A stretch of DNA of 64,000 nucleotides from JBHELB01 sp041859045 (GCA_041859045.1 JBHELB010000011.1:18711-82710); one strand, 5' to 3'. Positions 1 through 9,882 are shown, numbered from the stretch's first letter. Made by a program: numbers and translations. The notes: generated by a model from the letters alone, not told the origin.

Positions 1-21
1 CGACAAAAGTGCGGGGAGGAT

Positions 22-3000
22 ATGAACGTAGTCGCCATGTTGCCGACGTCGGATATCCTCTTTTTACGCTGCGTGATGGCGGCCATTTTCGCGGCGGCTT
101 GTTGTCTCCTGTTGATTCGCGATACGCGACCGCTTCCCTGGCGCTGGTTGCTGGCCTTCGCGTGCCTGCTGGGTCTCTCCCGTTATCTGCTCATGGCCGA
201 AGCGGCCTACGGCGCACACCTGTGGCTCACCGTCCCTGAACTTCTCGCGAAGATGGGCGCATTCGGCGCGCTGCTTCTCGGTGTGCGAGGCGAGCTTGGC
301 CTCTCGAAACGCATGTCCTACCTCGTCATCGCCGGAATCTACGCCATATTGCTGGTTTCGCCTGCGCGCGGCGCGGGCGAGGCCTGCGCCGAAGCGCTAG
401 CGGCCCTAGCCTTTTTTCGCGCGAGCCGTCGTGAAAAGCACCAGGGGACTGCGCTCGAAGCGCTGGCGTTTGCCTTTCTGGCAGCGGCGGGGATTGCCGC
501 GTTGCGTTGGGGAATCACGTTTGCTTCCGGTCCAGAGGCATTTCGTTTGCCGGCGGGCGAGACGTTTTTCACACCGGGACTCGCCGCGCTTGATCTGTTG
601 AGTAGCGTGTTTCTCGCATTGGCGGCATGGAATGGCTACCTCCGCGCGCCTCTTGCCGAACAAGACTGTCGGCCACGCACACCACTGCGCACGCTGGCCA
701 TTTCGCTTCTTGTTGTGACGCTCGCGGCGGCCGGGCTCACCGCATCCAGTCGGGCTGCCCATGAGAGAGACGCGGGGCTACGTCGCCTCCTGTTGCTTCG
801 CGTGCAGACCGCCGCGCTCGCGCTCGATTCCCGGCTGATGGATGCTGCGCGGCTGGAAGGACCGTCCAGCCCACAGTACTCCGAACTTGTGCGGCGTCTT
901 GGCGCGGTCGCGGGAGCGAACGAAGACGTTCGTTTTCTGTACCTCCTACACAACGTGGACGGAGTACTCCGTTTCGTTGCCGAAGCGCCCACCGCCGATC
1001 CCGCCGACGCCTCACCCCCCGGTTCAGAGTTTCCCGAAGCGCCGATCGCGTTTTTTGAGGTGCTCTCAACCGGTGAGCCCCGCATGATCGGTCCCGCAGT
1101 AGATCGCTGGGGCACCTGGATGACCGGCGCGGCCCCGGTGTGGGATCGCGACCACAAGGCGATCATCGCCGCGCTAGGGATGGATATTCCCGCGAAGCAA
1201 TGGTGGGACACGGTCAATCTCGAGCGATTGCGCCCGCTCACGCTCAGCCTGCTCTTGGTTCTCCTAGTTGTAGGTGGCGAAATCGTCTTGATTTTGCGGC
1301 GCGCCGCGCAAGAGCGCATCGCCCGCTCGGAGAAAAGCTACCGGGCGTTGTTTGGGCATATGCCTTTAGGACACGCCCGCTGTCGATTGCTCTACGACAC
1401 AACGGGCCGTGCCGCGGATTGGGAGTATCTCGAAGTCAACGCCGCTTTCGAAACGCACAGCGGTATGCCCGCCACGGACTTTTTGGGCCGTCGGGCTTCG
1501 GAAACGCCGCCAGGTTTCCTTGAGGCAGGTCCGCGCTGGCTCGGCCTGTTCGAGCGCGTCGCACGCAACGGCGAGACCCTGTCGATAGATGAATACCTTC
1601 CCGTTTCCGGACGTTGGCTGACCATCAGCGCCTACATGCCGGAACCGGGGGATTTCGCGCTGACGTTTGAGGATATCTCCGAGTTGCGGCGCGCCTGGAA
1701 TGCCTTGCAGGAGAGCGAATCGCGGACGAAGGCCATTTTCGACACCGCCGCGGACGGCATTATCGTGATCGACGAGGCGGGCATCGTGCAGCGGGTGAAC
1801 GCGGCGATTTGCCGCCTCTTTGGCTACGATGCTTCCGAGTTGCTTGGGCAGAGCGTCTGCAAGCTTATGCCGGAGCCGCACGCGAGTCAGCATGACCAGT
1901 ACATTCGCCGTTACCTCGACACCAACGAGCCGCATGTCGTCGGCAGCAGCCGCGAACTCGAAGCCCGCCGCAAGGACGGCACGCTGTTTCCAATCGAGTT
2001 GTCGTTGGGAGAGTCACGGACCGACGAGCGGCGGGTGTTCACGGGAATCGTGCGCGACATCACGAGTCGTCGACAAGCCGAAGAAGCCGTCGCTGCCGCG
2101 AACGCACAGAAAGAAGCGGTGCTGCAGGCGGCCTCGGAGGTGTCTATTATCTCGACCGACCGCGAAGGTGTCATCACGGTTTTCAACACCGGCGCGGAGC
2201 ATATGTTGGGCTACCGGGCCGAAGAAGTGCTCGGCCAGAAAACGCCGGTGCTCATTCATCTCCCTTCCGAAATTGAGGCGCATAGCCGTGAACTCAGCGA
2301 AGAACTCGGCGAAAACATACAAGGGTTCGATGTGTTCGTGGCGCGGGCGCGGCGCGGCGGCGCGGAAGCGCGCGAATGGACCTATGTGCGCAAAGACGGC
2401 TCGCACATCACCGTAAGCCTGGCGGTAACCGCCGTGCGCAACGCGGCGGGCGAGGTCGCCGGCTACCTCGGCGTGGCGGTCGATATCACCGCGCGCAAAC
2501 TGTCCGAGGCGGAATTGCTGCGGCAACGGCAATTGCTCAACGCGGTCGTGAATTCCGCAGCGATGTTGATCAGCGCGCCAGAGTACGAGCGCTGCATTGT
2601 GGACGCGTTCCGGCAAGTTGCCGAGGCCACGGATCTCGACCGGGTGTACGTCTTCGAGAACCACGACGATCCCGATACCGGCGCGCATCGGGCCAGCCTG
2701 CGTTTCGAATACGCCATTCCCGAGGTTCCCGCGCGCATCGGCAATCCGCGCATGCAGAATCTCGCATGGGACCAGATCTTTCCGCATTGGTACCCTGCGT
2801 TGGCCGAGGGCCGGACCATCCGCGGGATCGCGCGCGATTTCCGGCCTTCCGAACGGCGTCGGCTGGACCTGCAGCAAACGGTCTCCATCGTCGTAGCGCC
2901 GGTTATTGTTGAAGGGCGTTTCTGGGGCATCCTCGGGTTCGATGAATGTCATTTCGAGCGCGTCTGGTCAAAGACGGAAGTCGCGATCCTCGAGTTGTAC

Positions 3001-5151
3001 GCGAGCATCATCGGCGGAATCATCTCCCGGCAGCACGCCGAGCGGACCGTGCGCGAGAGCAACGCCTTGCTGCACGCCGTTCACGAAATTCAGACCGAGT
3101 TCATTGCGGAAACCGATCCCAACCTACTCTTTGAGCGCCTGCTCCACGAAATGCTGACGTTTACGCAGAGCCGCCGGGGTTTCATCGCGCGGGCCCGGCG
3201 CACCTTGGGCGGCCGAACGTATTTGCAGGTCTTCGCGGTGCGCGGCGGACAGGAGCCCTTGCCCGACGACGAGATCGACCTCGAGCCGGAGGGTACCCTG
3301 GGCGGCCAGTTGCTCAAGACGGCCACTCCGCTGCTGCGCGGCCAGATCGATTCCGACGTTCGCACCGGTCTGCCGGGATTCGAAGGTCCTTTCGAGAGTT
3401 TTCTGGGGCTTCCGCTGCTGCGCGGACGCATCGCGGTGGGAATGATCGTTCTGACCGATCGCCCGGACGGATACGATCGCGCCCTGATCGAGCGACTCGG
3501 CCCGCTCACCGCCAGTTGCGCCAACATTCTCGAGGCGCATCATATCGAGGTCGAACGCCGCCGCGCCGTCGAAGCGGTCGAGCGTCAGCGGGAATGGCTC
3601 GCGGTCACGTTGTCCAGCATCGGCGACGCCGTCATTGCCACCGACACCCAGGCGCGCATCACGTTTCTCAATCCCGTCGCCGAGCAGTTGACCGGCTGGA
3701 AACTCGAGGAGTGTCTTGGCGCGCCGCTGGGCGAAGTCTTTCACATTATTTCGGCGGACTCCCGCGCTCAGGCGCCCAGCCCTGTCGCGGAGGCGTTAAC
3801 GAATCGGCGCATTGTCGAGCTTGCGGACAATACGTTGTTGATCGCGCGCGACGGACGCGAGACACCGATTGACGACAGCGCCGCTCCGATTCAGGATAAC
3901 CAAGGCCGTCTGCATGGCGCGGTGTTGGTGTTTCGGGATGTCGCGGAGCGCAAGCGTCATGAAGCGCAGATCGCTGAGGCCCGCGAACAGGAAGTCGAGA
4001 TCGGCGCGCGCATTCAGCAAACCCTGTTGCTGGGCCAGCCGCCCACCGACATGCCCAAGGTGGAGATCGGCGTGCTGACCGTGCCGTCGCAAGGAATTGA
4101 CGGGGATTTCTACGATTTCTTCCGGCGCGGCGACGATCACCTGAGCGTGGTGGTTGGCGACGTTATGGGCAAAGGCATTCCCGCGGCGCTCATGGGTGCC
4201 GCCACGCGAAGCGCCTTCCACCAGGCAATGGGCGAGCGCCTCATGGCCGATCCCGATGAGGCGATTCCGCGGCCAGAAGAAGTTGTCAACGCGATGCACC
4301 GGATCGTGACGCCGCGGCTGATGGAACTGGAGAGCTTCGTCACGCTGTGTCATATCCGTTTTGATTTGCTTCGCGGCGTTGCCGATGTCGTCGATTGCGG
4401 CCACACCAAAACACTTCATTGCCGCATCGGCACCGGGGAATGCCGCCTGCTCGAAGGGTCCAATTTGCCTTTAGGCGTGCTTGAACGCGAGGTATATGAA
4501 CAACGGCGGACGTATTTTAGGGAAGCCGACGTTTTCTTCCTGTATTCAGACGGTCTGACGGACATGCTGCGCAATGACGAGCGGTTCGGGCAAGAAGCGC
4601 TCACCGAACTCGTGCGCCGCAACGCCGCGCTTCCGCCACACGAACTGATCGAGGCCATCTGGTCGGCTGCGGTTGCGTTCTCGGGAAATACCGTATTTAT
4701 CGACGATCTCACGTGCGTAGCGGTGCGCCTCGGCCCACGAAGCGAAGCCCCCCGTCACCTCGCGAATGCGATCCTGGAATCGGACCTGAATTGCCTCGCG
4801 GACGTGCGCGCGTTCGTTCGCGAGGCCTGCGCAGCGGCCGAATTCGGGTCCGGCGCGCTGGAACTCGAGTTGGCGGCCAATGAGGCGTTCACGAACATCG
4901 TCCTGCATGGCTACGAGGGCACGGGAGGGCGCATTGAGCTATGTGCGGAGGCGTTGGACGAGACGCTGATTCTTAGGATGTATCATTGGGGCCGTGCGTT
5001 CTATGATGGTTTGGTTCCCCCGCCGGTGCTGGACGCGTCACGCTCGGGAGGGTTTGGCTTGCACATTATCCGCGAGAGCGTGGACGCGGTAAGCTATCTG
5101 CGATCGAGCGGGGGACGAAACTGCGTCAAACTTGCGAAGCGTCGTGTTTGA
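22..5151 (+). CDS. Giant membrane sensor: PAS/GAF array with SpoIIE phosphatase and HATPase
   Basis: A 1709-residue signalling protein. About seven hydrophobic segments fill residues 10-240, and a periplasmic-type sensing region (about 245-400) ends in a further membrane helix (about 402-425). Three PAS domains follow (about 435-830), two GAF domains (about 843-1175) and a fourth PAS (about 1190-1310). A PP2C/SpoIIE phosphatase (about 1324-1575) shows GDFYDF, VVVGDVMGKG, LYSDGLTDM and IDDLTCVAV. The C-terminus is an RsbW-type ATPase with an N-box (ELAANEAFTNIVLHGY) and a G-box (GGFGLHII). In this family the phosphatase acts on anti-anti-sigma (STAS) proteins and the ATPase acts as a Ser kinase or anti-sigma factor. 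Having both in one chain suggests a self-contained partner-switching module. No STAS partner or sigma factor lies nearby. The start follows GGGGAGGA. Confidence 0.93.
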   Translation: MNVVAMLPTSDILFLRCVMAAIFAAACCLLLIRDTRPLPWRWLLAFACLLGLSRYLLMAEAAYGAHLWLTVPELLAKMGAFGALLLGVRGELGLSKRMSYLVIAGIYAILLVSPARGAGEACAEALAALAFFRASRREKHQGTALEALAFAFLAAAGIAALRWGITFASGPEAFRLPAGETFFTPGLAALDLLSSVFLALAAWNGYLRAPLAEQDCRPRTPLRTLAISLLVVTLAAAGLTASSRAAHERDAGLRRLLLLRVQTAALALDSRLMDAARLEGPSSPQYSELVRRLGAVAGANEDVRFLYLLHNVDGVLRFVAEAPTADPADASPPGSEFPEAPIAFFEVLSTGEPRMIGPAVDRWGTWMTGAAPVWDRDHKAIIAALGMDIPAKQWWDTVNLERLRPLTLSLLLVLLVVGGEIVLILRRAAQERIARSEKSYRALFGHMPLGHARCRLLYDTTGRAADWEYLEVNAAFETHSGMPATDFLGRRASETPPGFLEAGPRWLGLFERVARNGETLSIDEYLPVSGRWLTISAYMPEPGDFALTFEDISELRRAWNALQESESRTKAIFDTAADGIIVIDEAGIVQRVNAAICRLFGYDASELLGQSVCKLMPEPHASQHDQYIRRYLDTNEPHVVGSSRELEARRKDGTLFPIELSLGESRTDERRVFTGIVRDITSRRQAEEAVAAANAQKEAVLQAASEVSIISTDREGVITVFNTGAEHMLGYRAEEVLGQKTPVLIHLPSEIEAHSRELSEELGENIQGFDVFVARARRGGAEAREWTYVRKDGSHITVSLAVTAVRNAAGEVAGYLGVAVDITARKLSEAELLRQRQLLNAVVNSAAMLISAPEYERCIVDAFRQVAEATDLDRVYVFENHDDPDTGAHRASLRFEYAIPEVPARIGNPRMQNLAWDQIFPHWYPALAEGRTIRGIARDFRPSERRRLDLQQTVSIVVAPVIVEGRFWGILGFDECHFERVWSKTEVAILELYASIIGGIISRQHAERTVRESNALLHAVHEIQTEFIAETDPNLLFERLLHEMLTFTQSRRGFIARARRTLGGRTYLQVFAVRGGQEPLPDDEIDLEPEGTLGGQLLKTATPLLRGQIDSDVRTGLPGFEGPFESFLGLPLLRGRIAVGMIVLTDRPDGYDRALIERLGPLTASCANILEAHHIEVERRRAVEAVERQREWLAVTLSSIGDAVIATDTQARITFLNPVAEQLTGWKLEECLGAPLGEVFHIISADSRAQAPSPVAEALTNRRIVELADNTLLIARDGRETPIDDSAAPIQDNQGRLHGAVLVFRDVAERKRHEAQIAEAREQEVEIGARIQQTLLLGQPPTDMPKVEIGVLTVPSQGIDGDFYDFFRRGDDHLSVVVGDVMGKGIPAALMGAATRSAFHQAMGERLMADPDEAIPRPEEVVNAMHRIVTPRLMELESFVTLCHIRFDLLRGVADVVDCGHTKTLHCRIGTGECRLLEGSNLPLGVLEREVYEQRRTYFREADVFFLYSDGLTDMLRNDERFGQEALTELVRRNAALPPHELIEAIWSAAVAFSGNTVFIDDLTCVAVRLGPRSEAPRHLANAILESDLNCLADVRAFVREACAAAEFGSGALELELAANEAFTNIVLHGYEGTGGRIELCAEALDETLILRMYHWGRAFYDGLVPPPVLDASRSGGFGLHIIRESVDAVSYLRSSGGRNCVKLAKRRV

Positions 5152-5185
5152 AAATGCGGCAGAGGATTTCTGGGAAAGAGCGGCA

Positions 5186-5998
5186 ATGAAGCGTGGCGTA
5201 AATCAATGGTTGTTTCCAGACGGAATGCCGGCGGAAGACGCGGTGTGCATGGCAAAAAAATACCGCTTCGAGGCATTTGAATTCTGCGTGGGCGAGGACG
5301 GTCCCGTGCGGCTGGACGTGAGCGAGCAGGAGGCCCGAGTCCTGCGCGCAGCCGCGGAACGCGAAGGCCTCACAGTGCATAGTGTTGGCTGCGGTCTTGG
5401 GTGGCAGCATCCGCTGTGCGCGGGTGACTCCGCGCGGTGGGCTGAAGCGCTCGAAGTGACCGAGCAGGCATTGCGCGTGGCGGGTTGGCTGGGCGCTAGT
5501 GCGCTGCTGGTCGTGCCGGGCGTGGTCGATGCCGACACGCCGTACGATCAGGCCTATGACCGCGCCCTGGAAGGCGTGAAGGCCCTCATCCCCGCCGCGG
5601 AACGCAACAAAGTAGCGATCGCCATCGAAAATGTCTGGAACAAGTTCCTGCTGAGTCCACTCGAGATGCGCGCATTTATCGATGCATGCGACAGCGAATA
5701 CGTAGGCGCGTATGTGGACGTGGGAAACCTCATCGCCTACGGCTATCCCGAACAGTGGATCCGCATTCTAGGGTCACGCATCCGCGCAATCCACATGAAG
5801 GACTTCCGCGCATCCGTGGGGACGCTGGGCGGTTTCGTAATGCTGATGGAAGGCGACGTGAATTGGCCCGCCGTAATGCAGGTGTTGCGTGAAACAGGGT
5901 ATGATGGCGCGTTGACCGCCGAGTACTGGACATATACGCACTCCTACGAGGCGGTACTGGCGCATATGGCGGCGGGATTCGATCACATACTGAAGTAA
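5186..5998 (+). CDS. Sugar phosphate isomerase/epimerase (xylose isomerase-like TIM barrel)
   Basis: A 270-residue TIM-barrel protein of the AP-endonuclease-2/xylose isomerase-like superfamily, which isomerises or epimerises sugars or inositols using a divalent metal. Candidate metal ligands sit in the expected order: Glu in AIENVWN, Asp in YVDVGN, His in IHMKDF and Glu in TAEYW. The frame is open from a TTG at 5132, but the ATG at 5186 follows a GGAAAGAG ribosome site and begins the conserved MKRGVNQW, so it was chosen. It leads two Gfo/Idh/MocA dehydrogenases on the same strand, a pairing typical of inositol or uncommon-sugar catabolism. The substrate cannot be told from the sequence. Confidence 0.85.
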   Translation: MKRGVNQWLFPDGMPAEDAVCMAKKYRFEAFEFCVGEDGPVRLDVSEQEARVLRAAAEREGLTVHSVGCGLGWQHPLCAGDSARWAEALEVTEQALRVAGWLGASALLVVPGVVDADTPYDQAYDRALEGVKALIPAAERNKVAIAIENVWNKFLLSPLEMRAFIDACDSEYVGAYVDVGNLIAYGYPEQWIRILGSRIRAIHMKDFRASVGTLGGFVMLMEGDVNWPAVMQVLRETGYDGALTAEYWTYTHSYEAVLAHMAAGFDHILK

Positions 5999-6033
5999 CG
6001 AGCGCGCGGCGCTCGAACAGCGGGAGCACGAGA

Positions 6034-7008
6034 ATGAAAGTGGCCTTTGTTGGATGCGGAGGCATTGGCGCCCTCCACGCCCACATGGCGAATGCTTGTG
6101 GGCTGAGAATTGTCGCATGCGCGGACACGGCGAAAGACAATGCCCAAGCCATTGCAGATCGTTATGGTGCGACGGTGGTCGATCCCAAGAAAGCGGCGGT
6201 CTATCCCGAGGCGGACATTGTGGCGATCTGCACGCCGACGCCGTTTCACACGCCGTACTTGGAGATGGCGACAGACGCGGGCAAGCACGTCTTCTGCGAG
6301 AAACCCTTTGGCCGCACTATTGAGCAATGCAAGACCGCGATCGCGAATGCCAAGCGCACCAAAGGAAAGGTGTTTGTGGCGCATGTGGTGCGGTATTTCC
6401 AGGAATTCGACGCGATCAAGGCACAAGTCGAAGCCGGCGCGACGGGCACGCCGGGCTTTGTGAAAATGTACCGCGGCGGCATTTTCCCCAAAGGCCAGGG
6501 CCTGTGGTTCCATGATTACGCCATGAGCGGCGGCGTCACGCTCGATACCTTGATTCACGACTTCGATTGGCTGCGCTACGCCTTCGGCGACCCGGAGCGG
6601 GTGTTCTGCCAGGCGTTGCAGCGCACCAAACCAGAGCGGCTCGACTACAGCCTCGTCACATTCCGCATGAAGAGCGGCGTTATCGCGAGCGTCACAGGCA
6701 CCTGGGCGCACCCGCAAGGGTTCCGTGTACGGGTCGAAGTCTGCGGCGACAAAGGCATAGTCTCCTTCGATAGCCAGGAGGCGTCGATAACGACGATGCT
6801 CCGTAGCGCACCCGGCGAAGGGCCGGGCATGATTGTGCCGGGCAGCCCGGTTGCGATCAGTCCTTATCAGCTCGAATGGCAAGACTTCATCAACTGGATC
6901 GAGGGCAAGTCCAAGCCCCGTGTGACGCCCCAGGATGGCATGGCGGCGGTGAAAATGGCCTTGGGTGCGCTTGAGTCCGCGCGCACGGGCAAACCGGTGA
7001 AACTGTAG
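6034..7008 (+). CDS. Gfo/Idh/MocA family NAD(P)-dependent oxidoreductase
   Basis: A 324-residue dehydrogenase that would oxidise or reduce a sugar, inositol or sugar derivative with NAD(P). The N-terminal Rossmann motif is VGCGGIGALHA and the family signature CEKPFGRT sits near residue 90. The GxxYHH-type catalytic segment is represented by TLIHDFDWLRY. It begins 35 bases after the isomerase gene and precedes a second member of the family. The three genes probably form one catabolic unit, with the isomerase producing or consuming the keto sugar. Confidence 0.88.
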   Translation: MKVAFVGCGGIGALHAHMANACGLRIVACADTAKDNAQAIADRYGATVVDPKKAAVYPEADIVAICTPTPFHTPYLEMATDAGKHVFCEKPFGRTIEQCKTAIANAKRTKGKVFVAHVVRYFQEFDAIKAQVEAGATGTPGFVKMYRGGIFPKGQGLWFHDYAMSGGVTLDTLIHDFDWLRYAFGDPERVFCQALQRTKPERLDYSLVTFRMKSGVIASVTGTWAHPQGFRVRVEVCGDKGIVSFDSQEASITTMLRSAPGEGPGMIVPGSPVAISPYQLEWQDFINWIEGKSKPRVTPQDGMAAVKMALGALESARTGKPVKL

Positions 7009-7062
7009 TCCAAGAACGCATCGACCTCCCGCTCATGAGGAGGTTGAAGGAGGAAACGGGAA

Positions 7063-8049
7063 ATGACCCGGATCGGCATTATGAGTTTCGCCCACATGCA
7101 CGCCTTCAGCTACGCTTCGTGCCTGAAGCGGTTGCCCGATGTGGAGTTGACGGCCATTTGGGATGACGACGCGAAACGCGGCAAGCAGGTAGCGACGCAT
7201 TTCGAGACAAAGTTCGTGCGCAATATGGATGCCTTCCTTGCGTTGGATACAGACGCCGTAATCATCGCGTCGGAGAACGTCAAACATCGCGCAATGGTCG
7301 AGGCCGCCGCGCAAGCCGGCAAGTGGATACTGTGCGAGAAGCCACTGGCGACCACCGTGGCCGATGCGAAAGCCATGGTCGCCGCGTGCAAGAAGGCCAA
7401 GGTCGGGCTGGGCACGGCGTTTCCCTGCCGCTGGATCCCGGCAGTGCGCGAACTGCGCGCCCAGCTCTCTAGTGGGGCGTTGGGCGAGGTCTATGCGGCG
7501 ATGTGCACGAATCACGGCCAACTGCCCGGCGGCTGGTTCACTAAACCGGCGTTGTCCGGTGGCGGCGCGACCATGGACCACACGGTACATGTCGTGGATC
7601 TGCTGCGCTGGCTAACCGGCCGCGAAGTGAGGAAGGTCTACTGCGAGAACGGAACGTTGTTGCACAAGAACCTGGGTACCGACGATTTGGGCAGTCTACA
7701 CTTTGAATTTGAGGGAGGCATGATCGCGTCCCACATCGCGAGTTGGAGCCGCCCGCGCAGTTTTCCCAGCTGGGGCGATGTTACACTGGAGATCATCGCG
7801 GAGAAAGGCGTGGTTCAGGTCGACGCCTTCAACCAGAAGCTGCTCGTGTGCAACGACGCCGTCGGAAAGGCCCAGTGGGCCTATTGGGGCGGCGAGATGG
7901 ATATGGGGTTGATGGAAGATTTCGTGGAAGCGGTCAAGGCGCGCCGAGCGCCGAGTGTGACGGGACTGGACGGTCTGCGCGCCACCGAGGTTACGGTCGC
8001 GGCTTACGCATCCGCCAAGTCCCGTAAGGTCGTGACGCTTACGCGGTAG
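7063..8049 (+). CDS. Second Gfo/Idh/MocA family oxidoreductase, with an atypical dinucleotide motif
   Basis: A 328-residue family member with CEKPLATT near residue 92 and a His-rich segment (DHTVHVVDLLRW) at the expected active-site position. The N-terminus reads IGIMSFAHMHA, so it lacks the canonical GxGxxG of its upstream neighbour. This is seen in one branch of the family. It starts after a strong AGGAGG site 54 bases beyond the previous gene and is most likely in the same operon. The divergence from the upstream copy (different substrate-facing residues throughout) argues for a different step rather than a recent duplication. Confidence 0.86.
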   Translation: MTRIGIMSFAHMHAFSYASCLKRLPDVELTAIWDDDAKRGKQVATHFETKFVRNMDAFLALDTDAVIIASENVKHRAMVEAAAQAGKWILCEKPLATTVADAKAMVAACKKAKVGLGTAFPCRWIPAVRELRAQLSSGALGEVYAAMCTNHGQLPGGWFTKPALSGGGATMDHTVHVVDLLRWLTGREVRKVYCENGTLLHKNLGTDDLGSLHFEFEGGMIASHIASWSRPRSFPSWGDVTLEIIAEKGVVQVDAFNQKLLVCNDAVGKAQWAYWGGEMDMGLMEDFVEAVKARRAPSVTGLDGLRATEVTVAAYASAKSRKVVTLTR

Positions 8050-8084
8050 AATGAGTGTGGACTGGGGACAGGAGCGGAAATCTA

Positions 8085-9752
8085 ATGCGTGTTTCAACGA
8101 CAGTGTGCGCGGTGTTCATGGCGATTGGCCTCGCATGGACGCTCAGCGCGTGCGACGGCGAGGGACTCTTCGTTCCCATAAACCAAGTCTCCGGCGGCGA
8201 TAACCGCCCGGGAGGCTCGTCCGACGGCGGCGGCAACACCCCGCCCTCCAGTAACGACAACCGGTTCGCGGGTTCATGGGCCGCTGCGTATTGCGACGAC
8301 ATCGTGACGCCCGACGCGACGACGGGGAAGATCTACTATGTCGTTCGCCTCTCGCTGACGCAGAACCGAACGGTCCTGAGCGGTACGGGCCGTGTGCTAC
8401 GCGTTTTCACCGAAGGCTCCACCGCCTACGACGCGCAACCGCTCACGTTTTCCGTGTCTGGCGCGACCACGAACGACGACGCGACGCTGCGCTTCCTATC
8501 CACCAGCGGGCGTCCGTTCGATTTTGAGCCGGTTTGGCACTTGCGCCTCTGCAACAACCGCATCGTGGGAATGTACGCCGCATCAAAGACCGACAACACG
8601 CTTGTGCGCTCGGGGGTTGCCCTGTGGCGGCGCGTGTCCAGCGCAACGATGAGCGGGCTGAAAGTGGCCACGCTGTCCGATCGCACGCCATCGTCCCCTC
8701 CCAATCGCCTGGACCGGGTCGGCGAACTCAACCTGACCGTCGTCGGCACGACTCCCGGCGACCTCGGAAACTTCTACCTCCAACGGGAAACCGATACGCC
8801 CCTGACCCAAGCCTTCAGCATCACGGGTGGCGTCGTGAACGGCGCGGAGCTCTTTCTTCGTTTTGGCGCGGAGGATCTTGTGCAGACGCCCATGTCCGTT
8901 TTCGCCATCCACGACGGCGTGCGCTTGCTCGCTGCCTATGCGCAGTTCAGCGGCGGCCGTCTGAACTGGGCCGGAACCGCGGTCTGGTACCCCACCGGCG
9001 CAACGACGCCCGGCGCGTTTACGCATACCTGGGCGAGTTCCTTTGGCGACACCTCCACCGCCTCCGTAGGCGGCACGCGCCGCTCGGACTATGTGGGGGT
9101 GCTGAACCTCACGGCGAATGACGGCAATGTGCTCTCGGGAACGGCCTCGATCCTCGACGAAAGCGCCAGTACCCCCGCCTACCGAAGCTATACCGTGCGC
9201 GCAGGCTCCACCACGGGAACACGGGCGCAGTTCGAACTGCACGATTCGGGAACGGGCACGACGTTTTCCTGGGACGCCCAACTGGGCGGCGACGTCCTCA
9301 TCGGGTCGTACATTAAGTACTCAAACAGCGGCGCGTACCTCAGCCGCGGCGTCGCCGAATGGCGTTATCAGTCCACCGCTTTTAGCCTCGCGGGAACCTG
9401 GACCGCTTCGTTCCTCGACACCTACGGCGAGGCGGAGCCCGAAGCCAACCAACTCGCCTTGATCACCGTCGGTACCCCCACCTCCACCGGCGATCTCAGC
9501 GGGTCGGGCGCGTTGCGCTTCGCGGGCGACACTAGCCGTCGGCTTTTCAACATGACCGGTTCCGTTTCCGGCTCGGAGATTACCTGGCGCTGGAGCGGCT
9601 CGGGGCTGGTGGGCGATATCGTATGGCATCTGCGCCCAACCACGAACGGGCTCGTTGGAACCTACACCAACTACACCTCCAACAATGCCCTGGAGTCCAG
9701 GGGGTGCGCGGTGTTTTTCAAGACATCGACCTCCGCGCAGTTTGCTCAGTAA
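8085..9752 (+). CDS. Secreted lipoprotein built of four tandem beta-rich repeats
   Basis: 555 residues, family not recognised. The start at 8085 follows GGAGCGG and gives a lipoprotein signal ending in the lipobox LSAC, so the protein should be anchored to the cell envelope. After a Gly/Ser/Pro-rich linker come four units of about 115-125 residues. Each opens with a W-containing strand (AGSWAAAY, HTWASSF, AGTWTASF; the second unit is degenerate). Each closes with a motif like GTY-n-Y...SRG-A-W (SRGVAEWRY in unit 3, ESRGCAVFF in unit 4). The spacing and high Thr/Ser/Gly content suggest repeated beta-sandwich domains. A terminator follows directly, so the gene is probably monocistronic or the last of its unit. 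Confidence 0.75.
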   Translation: MRVSTTVCAVFMAIGLAWTLSACDGEGLFVPINQVSGGDNRPGGSSDGGGNTPPSSNDNRFAGSWAAAYCDDIVTPDATTGKIYYVVRLSLTQNRTVLSGTGRVLRVFTEGSTAYDAQPLTFSVSGATTNDDATLRFLSTSGRPFDFEPVWHLRLCNNRIVGMYAASKTDNTLVRSGVALWRRVSSATMSGLKVATLSDRTPSSPPNRLDRVGELNLTVVGTTPGDLGNFYLQRETDTPLTQAFSITGGVVNGAELFLRFGAEDLVQTPMSVFAIHDGVRLLAAYAQFSGGRLNWAGTAVWYPTGATTPGAFTHTWASSFGDTSTASVGGTRRSDYVGVLNLTANDGNVLSGTASILDESASTPAYRSYTVRAGSTTGTRAQFELHDSGTGTTFSWDAQLGGDVLIGSYIKYSNSGAYLSRGVAEWRYQSTAFSLAGTWTASFLDTYGEAEPEANQLALITVGTPTSTGDLSGSGALRFAGDTSRRLFNMTGSVSGSEITWRWSGSGLVGDIVWHLRPTTNGLVGTYTNYTSNNALESRGCAVFFKTSTSAQFAQ

Positions 9753-9764
9753 CCTAAACACGCG

Positions 9765-9793
9765 AAGCCGCCCCTCCCCCCGGGGCGGCTTTT
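9765..9793 (+). terminator. Intrinsic terminator after the repeat lipoprotein
   Basis: A perfect 10-bp stem (AAGCCGCCCC with GGGGCGGCTT) around a short C-rich loop, running into a T tract, 12 bases past the stop codon. Confidence 0.85.
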
Positions 9794-9805
9794 GTCATCT
9801 CCCGC

Positions 9806-9832
9806 TAAAGTTCTCCCCCCGTCTGCCGATAA
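9806..9832 (+). promoter_or_regulatory. Sigma-28 (FliA) promoter in front of the FlgM-like gene
   Basis: TAAAGTTC at 9806-9813, exactly 11 bases of spacer, then GCCGATAA at 9825-9832. The enterobacterial FliA consensus is TAAAGTTT-N11-GCCGATAA, so 15 of 16 positions match at the exact spacing. The predicted start of transcription is near 9840, about 43 bases before the FlgM-like start codon. Confidence 0.85.
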
Positions 9833-9882
9833 GAGAGGATAGGCAGGGAAGCCTAAGACTCTAACGCTAAGGAGAGCAGGTC

